From Marisa cornuarietis (taxonomy: Eukaryota > Mollusca > Gastropoda > Architaenioglossa > Ampullariidae), in assembly GCA_004794655.1 (NCBI GenBank), contig SMMW01000606.1, positions 558,501-622,500 of the forward strand: 64,000 nucleotides of DNA, in the 5' to 3' direction. Shown here piece after piece: positions 35,966 to 47,215 of the stretch. The notes beneath the pieces are model-generated. The model had not been told where the DNA came from. It saw only the letters and a list, made by a program, of their open reading frames with translations, and did no database searches. The stretch's first letter is position 1. Each line of letters opens with the position of its first letter. The position numbers were made by a program, and so were the translations under genes.

Positions 35966-36494
35966 CCAAAAAATCGGTAACAGGCTTGACGTCTTCCAAA
36001 ACAGATGCCTCAGGCGCATACTTAACATCTTTTGGCCAAACACCATTACCAATGAAGAACTCCACCGAAGAACTGAAACCGAATCCATCACCGAATCCAT
36101 CGTTCAACGAAGGCGTTGGTGATGGATTGGACATGTGCTCCGCTAGCAGACAGCAGACCTCTCCAGAATCGCCCTACGATGGACTCCAGACGGCCCAAGT
36201 AAACGAGGGCGCCCAAAGGAAACCTGGAGAAGAACAGTGGAAAGGGAGATGAAAGGAAAGGGCTGGACATGGGGTCGCCTGAAGCGAGTTTCAGCCGATC
36301 GACATCAGTGGCGGGCTCTGGTTGAGGCCTTATGTGCAACTAGCACGAAGAGGATTGTTTGATTTGATTGACACCAATTCATCCTTTGAAATTCACTTTT
36401 ATTTCTAAAACAGAACGAAGTCATCTGAAAGCTAGTCTAAGCATTTTTTAAAATATAATTTTCGATGCAATAACAAAGAATTATCTTTACAATT

Positions 36495-37092
36495 TTTTCA
36501 AGATGATTTTCTATGGTATCGAAAAAGTTAGGGTTGTCATTGTCACTGGGTCTATATAAATTGACTAGTGATATTCTTTTCTTTAAGAATTCTATGTCCA
36601 ATATTATAAAACATCCTTTTGGATCCCTAGTAACATTGTGTAATTTGTACTCAAAGTTATAATTGAATAATATTGCAACACCATTTTTATTGGAATCTGA
36701 ACCTGCAAGCCATAAATTGTATCCCCAGCTGGCACGCACAAAACTATATAGAGACTCTTCCCTCTAGAAACTCTTTTAAGTGTGTTTCTTGTAGAAAATA
36801 AATATTATGATTCATTTGTCTTAGGAGGTTGAATATATCTTTTCTTTTGCTGCTATTACTTAATCCATTAACATTAAAAGTACTTATTCTAAAAGACTCT
36901 TGGGTTATCATTGGAATTGGTTGGGCACAAATCCCATAATTGTTTTACATGGCATGCTAACAGAATAGGTCTCCTAGTGAGAAATATGACACCAGTATAA
37001 CAAAATAGGTGGTCTATAAAGATATGTGTGATGTGTGATATATATATATATTGCTGTTCTGTTTTGTGACATGGAAAAAATAAATTAAAAAA
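36495..37092. mobile_element. LINE (L1/Tx1-like) insertion with inverted 5' part and 20-bp flanking duplication
   Basis: AAAGAATTATCTTTACAATT occurs at 36475-36494 and 37093-37112. Between them, the minus strand from about 36910 down to 36495 encodes the start of an L1-type endonuclease: ISTFNVNGLSNSSKRKDIF, IYFLQETHLKE, then SDSNKNGVAILFNYNFEYKL and RISLVNLYRPSDND. The right end on the + strand carries an AATAAA-like signal and an A-rich tail touching the repeat. An inverted 5' portion with a normally oriented poly(A) end fits twin priming during target-primed reverse transcription. Confidence 0.7.
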
Positions 37093-37839
37093 AAAGAATT
37101 ATCTTTACAATTCTACTAGAAACAGATAACACTTCTACAAAGAATGCGCCATTTTGTTTCATTCTTCTATCTTTGTTTAATTTGCTGTAGATGTTAATGA
37201 AAAACACTTTGCATCAGAGGTTAGCAACAGATTTTATTTGAAAAGCCACTTCGAGTAGCAAATCCAAGCACTTTATTCGGATCCATAAAAGCTTCTGATA
37301 TTCTGAGGGTTTGCTTTCAGCATTTCTTTCAAAACCATTGTTCCGTAAAGTCTGTGATCTTTGATTCCAGAACATATCCCTTCACGTTTAAGGAAGCTCC
37401 ATTTGCAACAAATGTCATCGAGGATCAGCTGAACTGGAATTTATTTTGATTGTACAGAACAGCTCGACGTGCTGGTTTGCTGGTATGTATCTGTGTAACC
37501 GTGAGTGCTGAAAGTCTATATGTATATTTCTAAAGGTTTGTTGTACCACGTTGGTTCCGCATAGAGGAACCGTACAGGACTGTTTCTTCTCCGTGGTGCT
37601 GGAAAACTATTAAACGGGGGGGGGGGTGGACTATTAAAGCTGTAGTGTACATGATAGAGGTAATGACAAAGAGAGTTTCTCTACCTGCTTACTTTTATTT
37701 CTGTTTAGAGACCATGTCTCCTTGCATTTGATGATGTTGATCTATATGTTTTGAAAACAATGTTGATCTCAACTGATTGCAGTCAAGAAAAAGAGACAGC
37801 GGTCATCGGATAGAACCCTTATTTCTAGCTGGGAATATG

Positions 37840-38015
37840 GATAGACTAGTGGTTAGACTGCCGTCCTCCTACCCTCCTCCTCGAAACCCATGTTACGCAG
37901 CGTACCCTGGAGTCTTTCCCTCACCTCGAGCCTGCTTTCTTGTTTTTGCTGGTCAGCTACCCGACGACAACTGGGTATCTACGGCGCTTGACTGGGCGCT
38001 TAACTGCACTTAGAT
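37840..38015 (+). mobile_element. tRNA-derived SINE
   Basis: The head CTAGTGGTTAGACTGCCG resembles a tRNA A-box region. The body ends with CTACCCGACGACAACTGGGT and a GGGCGCTTAACTGCAC segment. No target duplication was identified; the boundaries are approximate. Confidence 0.5.
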
Positions 38016-38465
38016 TAGACATTCAAAGGTCTGGTGTTAATTGAAAGCAATCCTTCACGAACTCCTTTCATGTTTATCAGAGATCTGAGATTCTGTTTCT
38101 GATTTTTCCAGACCTGTAGCTCACACATATTAGATGGCTGCAACAACGTGAGTGAATAATGCTGGAGAAAACTTTGCCTGAGGAATACGGCGTTTGTGTA
38201 ACAGATGAGACTGATATATATTATGTTAATATGCATATTTGGTTTGCTCAGTTTTATTAAGCAGTCGTATTGTCACCTTTTTATACTCTCGCTGTACTAT
38301 TGCTGTACTTTCTAGTACTGCTGCTTCTGCCTGGTCTTTGACGCTGGTAATGACAATTATACCTAATTTATTCTTGCAAAAATTAAGCACCACAAAAAAT
38401 ATTACATTATTACAATGCATTGTCATTTGCAGCTCCTTGCACCATAATCAACACACTATCACATT

Positions 38466-38501
38466 ATTGTTATTATTATTGCTGTTGCTGCTGCTGCTGC
38501 A
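38466..38501. repeat. (TTA)n/(GCT)n compound microsatellite
   Basis: TTATTATTATT followed by five to six GCT/GTT units. Confidence 0.85.
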
Positions 38502-39705
38502 TTGCGTTTGGTATCCTTTCAGCACGAGATGTCAGCCAATCAAGTGCAAGGATCAACTAACAGACGACACTTTGTCGGAACCTTTTTTCCACTCTAACCC
38601 CAGCTTTGCTATGTATCTTCCAACCTGTACTTAGAACGCCAATCTTTCTATGAGAAAAGAACTGGAATCGGCGTAGATCTCTGATCCTTCTGAACCAGGT
38701 TTAGGCTCGGAAGTGTTAGCTGCGCTCTTTCAATTTAGAAGTTTTATTGAACCCGCTACAATCTAGTGCATTTGATTTTTAACGCGTTAGAAGCCTTGCT
38801 TTCGCTATTGTTATGTCTTTTGTTGCTTTTCTTAAATCTCTTTTATGTGCGGAAACTTGGGAAGTCTTCGGCCTCTCCTACGAAGAAAAGGTGCCTCTTC
38901 TGTGTAACCGTCTTCTATTTCTATCGTGCATAAGCAAGAACAATACCTCTTTACATACAGCAGAGCTGTGGACATATGTCCTAATCGAACTCTTTCTTGG
39001 GACATGTTTGCTTTGCGCGGAGCAAGAAATGCAAGAAGACAAAGAAAATCCTTCCAGCAAAGGCTTCAGCGTCTGTCTTATTGAACGCTGTTCATTGCTT
39101 CCATCGTGAAGATGTTAGGTCGACCGGAGGCTGAGAGAAATCCTATTTGTTAGGTCTGCTTCTTGTGTATCATTGTCCTTCTTGACCAAACTAGGTATAG
39201 CACACGAGCTATCTTTCGACACCGATAGTTTTACTGCCAGCGGTTCGCAAAAGCAATTCACTATTACTTTTTGTCCATCAGGAACCAGTTACACAACACG
39301 TTTCTAAACCTTAAAACTGTTCTAAAGAAGCAAAATCTCTTCTTAGCCATTTTGATGCATTGAAGAAAAACGTACAAAAAATTGTACTGGCAGGACGGAA
39401 AGTCAGACTTAAACAACTTTATCATACATAAAGCAGTTTGAGTTTTAAAAATTCTAAAATTGTGGTGTGCACTTTAAACTTATTATCTAAATAGAGTTAA
39501 GGCCTAAAAGTGTTTAAAATTAGAAATGTGTCGTGCAACTGGCCCCAAACCTTAAATTATTTCTCACGATATCTTTGTTCGTTAAAATGGTTTTCTGATG
39601 CATGTTAAGATAACACTGGTCGCAAGTCACTGTCTTGTTTTAATCAAGCAGTCTATATGCAGTCGGTCCGTTCTCTTCTGTGTCACAGGTAAAAGAACCT
39701 TTGGA

Positions 39706-39708
<3 letters not shown>

Positions 39709-39744
<36 letters not shown>
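39709..39744. repeat. (GT)18 microsatellite
   Basis: A perfect run, followed by GCGTGCGT units. Confidence 0.95.
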
Positions 39745-39748
<4 letters not shown>

Positions 39749-40723
39749 GCGCTAGCGTGCGTGCGTGCTTGAGTTTTTTCGCGCATTTCTTTATAACTGT
39801 TCACATTTTCAAATGCTGACGTAATCATGAAATATGAATTCGGACTTTGACGATCGATTTTCCGACGACGGAGATGCCGATAAGCCGTATTTAAGCCGTT
39901 TGCCGCAGTTCCCACGCCTACCCTGTTTCTGGTTTTGTTTTGGGTCGATGAGGCCAAATATCTAAAGGCTAGTCAATAAGGCTGGAAACGACAAAGTTTC
40001 GATAAGAATTCTGATTTATTGTTTCCCCTCCTGTTTGTTTGTCCTTGCATCCAACAAAGTGTCGTCGATGGAGGAACAGCCTTCGGTATCAAAATGAATT
40101 TTTCAATATCCAAAGCGTAAAGACGATTGTAATCAGTTTCGCAGTTTCAAATCTGCCTTCCGTTTCAATATTTTCATTTGATTCATTTTGAATGTAATCG
40201 TTCATATGTTTCTGTTTGAAGGGTCTCCGTGTGAATCGATTAATCACATGACTCATTATAATTAATTTTTTTTTGTCTTTGTGGCAGTTAGTCGTTTCGA
40301 GACATCTGCTTTGGTTTGACCTTAAAGAAACAACCCCATCTCCATCTGCTCTAACTGTCTCTGTATTTGTTTGTGCTTTTTATGAAATACTTTAATTAGA
40401 TTTATATTAAACGTGTTCGCCAAATTCTATAAAGCGGCTTAGCATAATACGAAGATTGAACATGTAAAAATGACGATGTTTACCAGGCAATTTTTCAAAG
40501 GAGAAATGTCACAGAAACAGCATTTCATTCGTTGCGATAACAGTCCGCCTCGCTGAGTTTTTATTCAGTCCTCGGTCGCTTGCTGCTGACATCGTCATCA
40601 AATCTGGGACTAAAGTCTTCTCAGACCTCCTATATATATATATTAAGATGGGAAGAGGGAGGACTATGGGACGATGTTTCCGTTCTCACATGCTCAACTG
40701 ACCCCGTCACAGCTCTTGGTACT

Positions 40724-40801
<78 letters not shown>
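40724..40801. repeat. (CTTT)n microsatellite
   Basis: About 19 units. Frames through it encode only low-complexity peptides. Confidence 0.95.
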
Positions 40802-40802
<1 letters not shown>

Positions 40803-41820
40803 CCTCCTCTTGTTGTTAATTTGTTTTCGTTTAATTGTTTGATGGATTTTGTTGTGGGGAGGGGGGTGTCAAGTAGTGTTTTGCCTCCGAAATTTCCTAA
40901 TGAGATGCGCCTGGCCAATGTGACCTAACAAAGGCAAAGAAACAGCTATCACTTGTTTGTGTTTTCTTCTACATTATCGACGTTATGTTTAATCCTACAA
41001 AGCAACGCGTCTTATTTTCATCCTGGCAGAAATCTTGTCAAACAGCCAAACACCCCAATCTCAATTTATAAAGTCTGCAGCTCTACCTCATGAACACCTA
41101 TTACCGCGTTTCTCTTCCTACTCTACCCCTCCTACCAAAAGGTCTCGCCAACGATTACAATGACGAACTTTTACAAATCTCATGCATAGCAAAGAAAGCC
41201 TCTGGATTTCTCGAAGAGTTTTTCTGCCAGGTTCTGATGGCACCGGAAGTGCAGTGAAGGTAGAAGCAGGACACTTTTTCCAAGGAAACGTGATCGGCCA
41301 GTAAGCAGACAAAACGTTCGTCTTCTCTAAATGACAAATGATTCCTGCTTCAGAAAGTGCGCTCTTGTTGACACAGTCGAGATTTGAAGCCTAAAGCCAT
41401 TTGCTAATATCATCTGCACGGCAGACTTTTAGAGGGGCATTTCTGATGTTTGGTTAGCGACACTGAAATCGATGCCTACTGAGCGTCCAGCATCAACAGA
41501 TGGAGCTGCTGCTCTCGACTGTTTGATAAAAGTGCGTTAAATAAGGCGACAGCTTTCGTGCTTTGTTCGCCGGAAGTTTCGCACGGAGCCTGGTTCATTT
41601 TTTCTGTAGCAGTACTTCATGTGCAGGCCTCAGCTTCAGTTGAAAACAACCCTTGTAATATTATTTTTTCTCCGAAATCGTTCCCCTTTGCATAAGGAAA
41701 GACAACGATGGTATCAGCGTGATCTAACCATGCGTCGACTGAAAGAGAATCTGTGTCATTAATGCATCAAAGCCGTTGCTTCCCGTCAAGAAAGGATTAG
41801 AGTAGGGAGATTGTCATGAT

Positions 41821-43774
41821 ATAACTGGAAGTAGGGCTATAGTGTTCGTTCCGCTCTTCTGCTTCCTACACGAGTCGTGCGAACGCGTTGGTAAAACGGG
41901 TAGAATAGGTGGCTGTGGGAACGAGGTGGCCTCACGATGGACGGGACTGTCCGGTAGACAAAAGGCCAGGTATGTCTCACCGCCGCCCATCTCCCTGGAA
42001 TCAGTTGGATCGGAAGTTGCTAGCCGCTTAAGTCAGTACTAGCGCACGACAGAAAATGGGACCGGCAATTATCACCGCATGAGATTTCTCAGAAGTGGGG
42101 AGACTGGCAGTGACTGTAGACCAGAATACGACCGTTGATTGTAAGGTTACGGGGTTAGTCGGGGTACCTAGTAAAGGACCACACCGCTTGTTATTGCGAC
42201 TGACTGGACACCTGAGGTGAATAGAGAGCCAAACGGGATGGCACCACCCACAGACCGCGTTGCTGGTGGGAGGGGGTAAGGAATGAGGCCCAGTGGGCAG
42301 GGGTAATTCAGGGTGACCACCTGTTTACCGCGTGCTAGCTAGGTAGCGATTGGATGTAGCTAGGAAGCAGAATGGTTGGAAGTAAGAGTGAATGCTTGAC
42401 CAATAATGAGAGAGGATGATACTCACGGATGAGGATTTAGCATTGAGACCGGAGAGAAATCGGATGCTCGAGGGAAAGGTTTAACAGAGATCTGTTCATG
42501 GCGGGTTCAGATTCTCCGCTGCGAGCTTCATCTTGGAACCGTGATTGCTCCAGCACAGAGTGATGAACGCTTCATCACACCAGTGGGTGTTTGATCGCAG
42601 ACAGCAGAGGCTTAAGACTGGGAGATAAGCGTTGGTCCCTCGTTAGGCGCTGATAAGCTCGAGACAGCGGGTTGCGGCCTAACAGGGAAGAAAGAGAGAG
42701 ACACGAGGTGACCCAACGCCCGTGTCAACTGTCTTGGTACTCGTGTGAAGGGCAGCAACGATAGACGAGGTTACATCAACGGATTCCTGGACGTCAAGAA
42801 CATCGGAGGGCCCTCCATGTGGAAAGACGAATCCCAGACACTTCATCCCCAGACACTTTATCCCCGACACTTCATCCCCTAGACACTTAATCCCCAGACA
42901 CTTAATCCCCAGACACTTCATCCTCAAAATGAAATTTCAACTAAAAAAATTATGAAGTGAATGAAAAATTTAATTCAAATTCAAATAATTATTTCATGTA
43001 AACATCAAAATAAGTTTGACAATTAAAATAATACTTAATTTCAACATTTATAACATTAGTTACAGTTCATGTGAGCTATTAAAGTCAATGTTCTTCAACA
43101 TTAAGATATGAAAAGTGTTGTTAATCAATATGACAGGTAAGCTAATGATCGAAGGTACAGAAGACGATCCATTGCCTCATATCGCTGTACAATGTTGCTG
43201 ATTCTCATGGCCAATTCAGCATACTTCTTCTTTGGACGTTTCTCTCTCCCGGCGCACATAATTGTAAACCCAGCGCAACCCAGTCTTACCAGAGTTACCC
43301 AGAGTTACCACGCGACACATTTCTTTTATAATATTTCAAGTTCACAAAATAGCAGTTTTGAGTGTTGTGTTGCGATTTGGGGATGAAGTGTCTGGGGATG
43401 AAGTGTCTGGGGATTAAGTGTCTAGGGGATGAAGTGTCGGGGATTAGGTGTCCGGGGATTAAGTGTCCGGTCACCTGGAAAGACACAGTCGTGTGTAGAG
43501 ATAAGTGGCGAGTGTGTGTCAGACGAGTGAAGAGGGTTGTGTGTAGTAGTTATGGTAGTGACTCACGATATTTAGATTAGTCAAAGGGATTGTAACGGGA
43601 CACCTAGAACCGAGCTAAAACTGGACTTTTGCTTATTGTACCTTTTTTGATTGATTTGTCAAACTCTCGACTATTAATAATTTTCTTATTACACTAAATT
43701 GCCTTTAGTTTGTTACTGGGGGACGTACGCTGGGGACTCGGAGTCGATTGAATCTTTATTAGCAATTTAGTGTA
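41821..43774 (+). repeat. Dispersed long repeat, copy A (unclassified)
   Basis: It shares most of its length with 49436-50796. Shared landmarks, in order, are CTTCCTACACGAGTCG, GGCCAGGTATGTCTCACCG, GTCAGTACTAGCGCA, TAGCGATTGGAT, CGAGACAGCGGGTTGCGGCC, CACGAGGTGACCCAACGCCC and AATAATTTTCTTA. Both copies end at a 12-bp inverted pair (ACACTAAATTGC at 43691-43702, GCAATTTAGTGT at 43762-43773). It encodes no recognised protein. It could be an LTR or a non-autonomous transposon. Copy A contains about 880 bases missing from copy B, including the foldback-like element. Confidence 0.75.
42829..43475. mobile_element. Foldback-like element with tandem-repeat inverted ends and 9-bp duplication
   Basis: The left end (42829-42925) is about six tandem copies of a 15-base unit like CCCCAGACACTTCAT. 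The right end (43378-43470) is about six copies of its reverse complement, GGGGATGAAGTGTCT. The middle is AT-rich and non-coding. TGGAAAGAC occurs directly outside both ends (42820-42828 and 43476-43484), a 9-bp target duplication. Inverted ends made of short tandem repeats are the hallmark of foldback elements such as Drosophila FB, and 9-bp duplications are typical of FB and Mutator-like elements. Family assignment is an inference. Confidence 0.7.
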
Positions 43775-46700
43775 AGTGTTCGCGTACGAGTAAATGTTGG
43801 TGTGTGTTGTTAGAGGTATCGAGAGTGTGATTAGTCAACGACGAGGCAACGACAATCGCAACCTCTGACCATCTTTAAGTACTCGTCCCCCAGAGTTCAC
43901 GACAGAGACAATCATTTTTTTGAACGTTTCAGAGTTCCCTTCGTGTTCCCAAGCGGTGAGTGGTGCTTGCTGCTGGATATAACTATCACACCCGATGTCA
44001 TTTAGGTAAGACAATCCAATTTGTTTTCGAAGAACCAAGAGATTTATTCAAATGTCTGGAAGCAACCAGATATACGTAGCTGACTTCTTTCTCTTCTTTT
44101 ACTACCCAAACGGTTTTAACCGTCCTGTGGTCGTGTCTATTATTAATATAAAGCCATACTTCCACACACAGATAAAGGGCTTCAGACAGCGTCACAAACG
44201 ACTTTTTTCATTCTTTATGCAATAGACAGCATAGTTAATACCGGTTTCTAAAGTTTGTTTTGTGGACTAAGAACGTTATTTTCCGTGCGTAAAAATTTCA
44301 TATGGCCGTAAATGCTCTTAGAAACCATAAAAAATTACGAAGGAAAACTTACCATCAGGTACCATGGGATTGTATTGTTTATTTACATTAGCGGCTTTTC
44401 TTTATTCTTATTTTTCCTTCCTTCCTTTCTGTCTGACTTTTTTATTCGTCCTTCTTTTCTTCGCTCTTTCTTATTTTTTTCTTCTACTACTTCCGCTATT
44501 TCTTTCTCATTTTCCCTCGTCTTGTTCACACAATTTCCTCTTGCACAAATCTTCACCTTCATCATATATTCATCTCTCACACACTTTCACTTATTTCAGA
44601 CACAAAAAAGCAAATAAAAACTTGTGGAGGCGAAAAATGTAGGCGTCGGCGTTTAATATTGGCAGGAACAGTTGCGAAAAGAATTGATTTAATACAGCGC
44701 CCATATGGATAGGGTTTTTTGTGCGTCAGTTCAAAAATGGCTTTCCTTCCTAGATCGCTGCGAAATATTTATTCAATAAATTATTCTGTCGCGTGCTTCT
44801 ATCGATTCTTTTCCTGCGGAACGTCAATAGAGAGACTGATAACTATCTGCCCAACAATGATTTTTTTAAGGGAAGAAAAACGTTTTGAGAGACCACTGTT
44901 TTGAAGAAAATGTTTTTATACCCTGTCATTTAGCAAACGGCCTCTGTCTTCTAAAAATGTATTTAAATTATTACCATATATCACATTTTTATGGGAGTGT
45001 GCGTACTTGTGTGCGTGCGTTCGAACACAAACATGTGTGCATATCCTTTAATCTAATTATAACTTTTGAACTCGCTAGCTGTGCAGGTAAGACTTTGAGC
45101 ACGTGAATCACAGTCAATCACAAAACAATGGCTATATAAGAAAGTGATTATTCTAATTCTTGCAACGAGTTTGTCAATAGACACATACCGTCATCGGACT
45201 GGGCAAGAAGACACTCTCTCTCTCTCTCTCTCGGGTTCAAGCAGGAATCAAGTAAGCACTGCGGTACTAAGAGAGGAAAAAAATCACTGAAAAAGCAATA
45301 CTACCCACTGTCCAGTTGTCCCTCTCGCCGTACGCTTTTTTCGCGACAAACATATATACCAACCCCCCTCTGCCCTTGTAGAGCATGTTCATCAATTGTG
45401 CATATTTGTGTTCTTCTGCATAATCACTGATGGACAGAAAAAGACAAAGAAAAACAGGAAGCAAACAGAGTTTCAACTACAGCACGAAACTACCTCCTGT
45501 ACCTCCTCCTGGTATATAGGTGCTATGGTGGGTATCGATCCTTGCATAAACAGACCGCTCAATCTAAAGTCCCAGTAGGAAGAAAGACCATAGAAATTTC
45601 CTTCAGTTGTGTTACACGAGTACCACTCAGCGAAAACAAAACCTTCCGGCTGGTTGATCCCAGTGTCTGCCTACCTGACTGCTTGCCTGTCTTTTTGTTT
45701 CTCTGACTGCTTGTCCACTTCGAATCCTGTGTGAAGCCCAGCTGGTCTAAATAGTCACTCTTGACTCTGGTGCATGTCTAAGCTGGAGAAATCTATTTTC
45801 TCTGTATAAACATTTAGCGCAAAAGGTAACACTACAACAACTAATGTATTTTCATATTGTTAAGTGATGCTAAATTCTGTACAAGAATTGTATTATGTAG
45901 AATTAGTAGTTTTCTGGGGAAAGTGGAAGTAGACTTTTCACATGGAGTATGAGAACTGCAGTACTGCTAGTGTCTCTTCCCTATGTTTGGAGGGAACGGG
46001 AGAAATCATAAATGTTTCATAAAGAACTGGCTGGCAAACATTTTGACTGGGCTGAGCGTATAATAAAGAACTTGTTATCGTTCCGCCTGTAAAGGCTTGT
46101 ATGGGGTGTCTAACCAGCCGCTGTGTCTCTCCAGTTCCCAGCCCTCTCCCTGGGGTGACCATGCTCAGTTAGTAAAATACCTGTCAATAAACTGAATGAA
46201 CGAATCACGAAAGATGTTTTAAATCTTCTGACTGCTGCCAAATCCGGAACTAAACGTAGATGGAGATTGAGTCGACTATTCATTTAGTCATTTATTTAGG
46301 TGGAGATATATCGTTGAAACTACAATCTGTTTAGTAGGTCAGCTTCTGCAGCTGCCCACGACGATGATCACGATAAAAGATGGTTTTATGATTGTTTTTC
46401 ATGATTGAATAAGGAGAAATGTTGTATTAATGAAAAGAAATGAAAGATTACGAGGCGAGGATACCACAGATCAAATGTCTGTGACTACAAGACGCACTGT
46501 TCAAATGGTGAGACTTACCCCTTAGCTCCAACTTCCACCCAAATGCAGCGCCACGGCGGGTGTGTTTGTGTTTCAAATGAGTGCGCATGTGCGGGCATCT
46601 TTTGTTTCTTCTACGTTTGTGTGTAATTCTTTGGGGAAGCAGATTTTGTCTCAACATTGGGGACGAACCTGTTGACGATATGTGGATCAAGTGTAAATGC

Positions 46701-46980
46701 ACTTGTAGCTTGTTGTCTAGAAACAGCGACGGATGTAGGCAGCTGTCCGTGAGGCGGTAGGGAATTGTTCCAACAAGTAATTCACGTGACGTCATCAATT
46801 TTGCCGGTTACTTGAACGGCTATATCGCTAACAGATGTTCTCGGACGATTTGATCGACAGGTTTGAGTATTGATCTACTCTACTCCAGTCCAGTGACTGT
46901 AAATGTATCTCTTTGAACTCTTGGTCTATGACTGTCAGAAGTGCGACCTGCCATTCTCATTAACTATACAGAGCCACAGG
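43775..46980. other. No gene seen
   Basis: AT-rich non-coding sequence with a pyrimidine-rich zone at 44400-44560 and a CT run at 45216-45232. Short frames resemble no family. Confidence 0.4.
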
Positions 46981-47215
46981 ATTTTTTTTTTTTTTTTTTT
47001 TTTTTTGCGTTTTCGTGTTTGTAGTGCGCGGAGAGCCGGGCTGGGATACCGCACTATAAAAGCTCACTCTATTGCTCCTACACAAGTTCCCCCCACACTC
47101 TTACCCACCTCCCAGCACCCACTTTCCCCGAAAATGCCGTCCCCCACAGTGCGAAATCACCGAGAGGTGGAAGCACTTTCCCTTTTCAAAATCAATAACA
47201 ACAACCTACACAAGC
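46981..47215 (+). mobile_element. SINE fragment after a T run
   Basis: The segment ACAGTGCGAAATCACCGAGAGGTGGAAGCACTTTCCC-like block near 47148-47190, followed by AACAACAACC, matches the tail region of the SINE at 50085-50322 (GTGCGAAATCGCCG, then AGGTGGAAGCACTTTCCC). A run of about 25 T precedes it. The left boundary is uncertain. Confidence 0.5.

Larger units (their letters stand above)
33702..36370 (+). mobile_element. 5'-truncated RTE-like LINE with 13-bp target-site duplication
   Basis: A 2.67-kb copy is bounded on both sides by ACACCAATTCATC (33689-33701 and 36371-36383), a target-site duplication. It begins inside the endonuclease domain and contains KLTVLVCYAPTED, NGERLADFCEENNLLIGGT, a TWTSPDG motif and NQIDHVII. 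The reverse transcriptase follows: PDAWKTGLIFKLPKKGD, WRGITLLS, QQAGFHPGRSCSE, INFIDLEKAFDSIH, MQGCILSP, LDFADDIALL with the catalytic ADD, SFTYLGSKIS. The C-terminal blocks end near EALCATSTKRIV. The 3' end is a short TTTGA-type tail. In-frame stops and frameshifts make it inactive. I call it RTE-like because it has an endonuclease plus RT in one protein and no poly(A) tail; the exact clade needs a tree. Confidence 0.9.
38020..41820. other. No gene seen
   Basis: Non-coding sequence with several microsatellites. The open frames at 38239-38634 and 38813-39109 resemble no family and lack splice context. Confidence 0.4.

Noticed and set aside
32900..36400. Repeat-rich cluster considered as a CRISPR-like or defence array
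   Set aside because: The repeats are microsatellites and non-LTR retrotransposons in an animal genome; no regularly spaced spacers exist.
38813..39109. 98-codon frame with a hydrophobic segment
   Set aside because: No homologous family recognised and no splice signals placed; length is within chance expectation.
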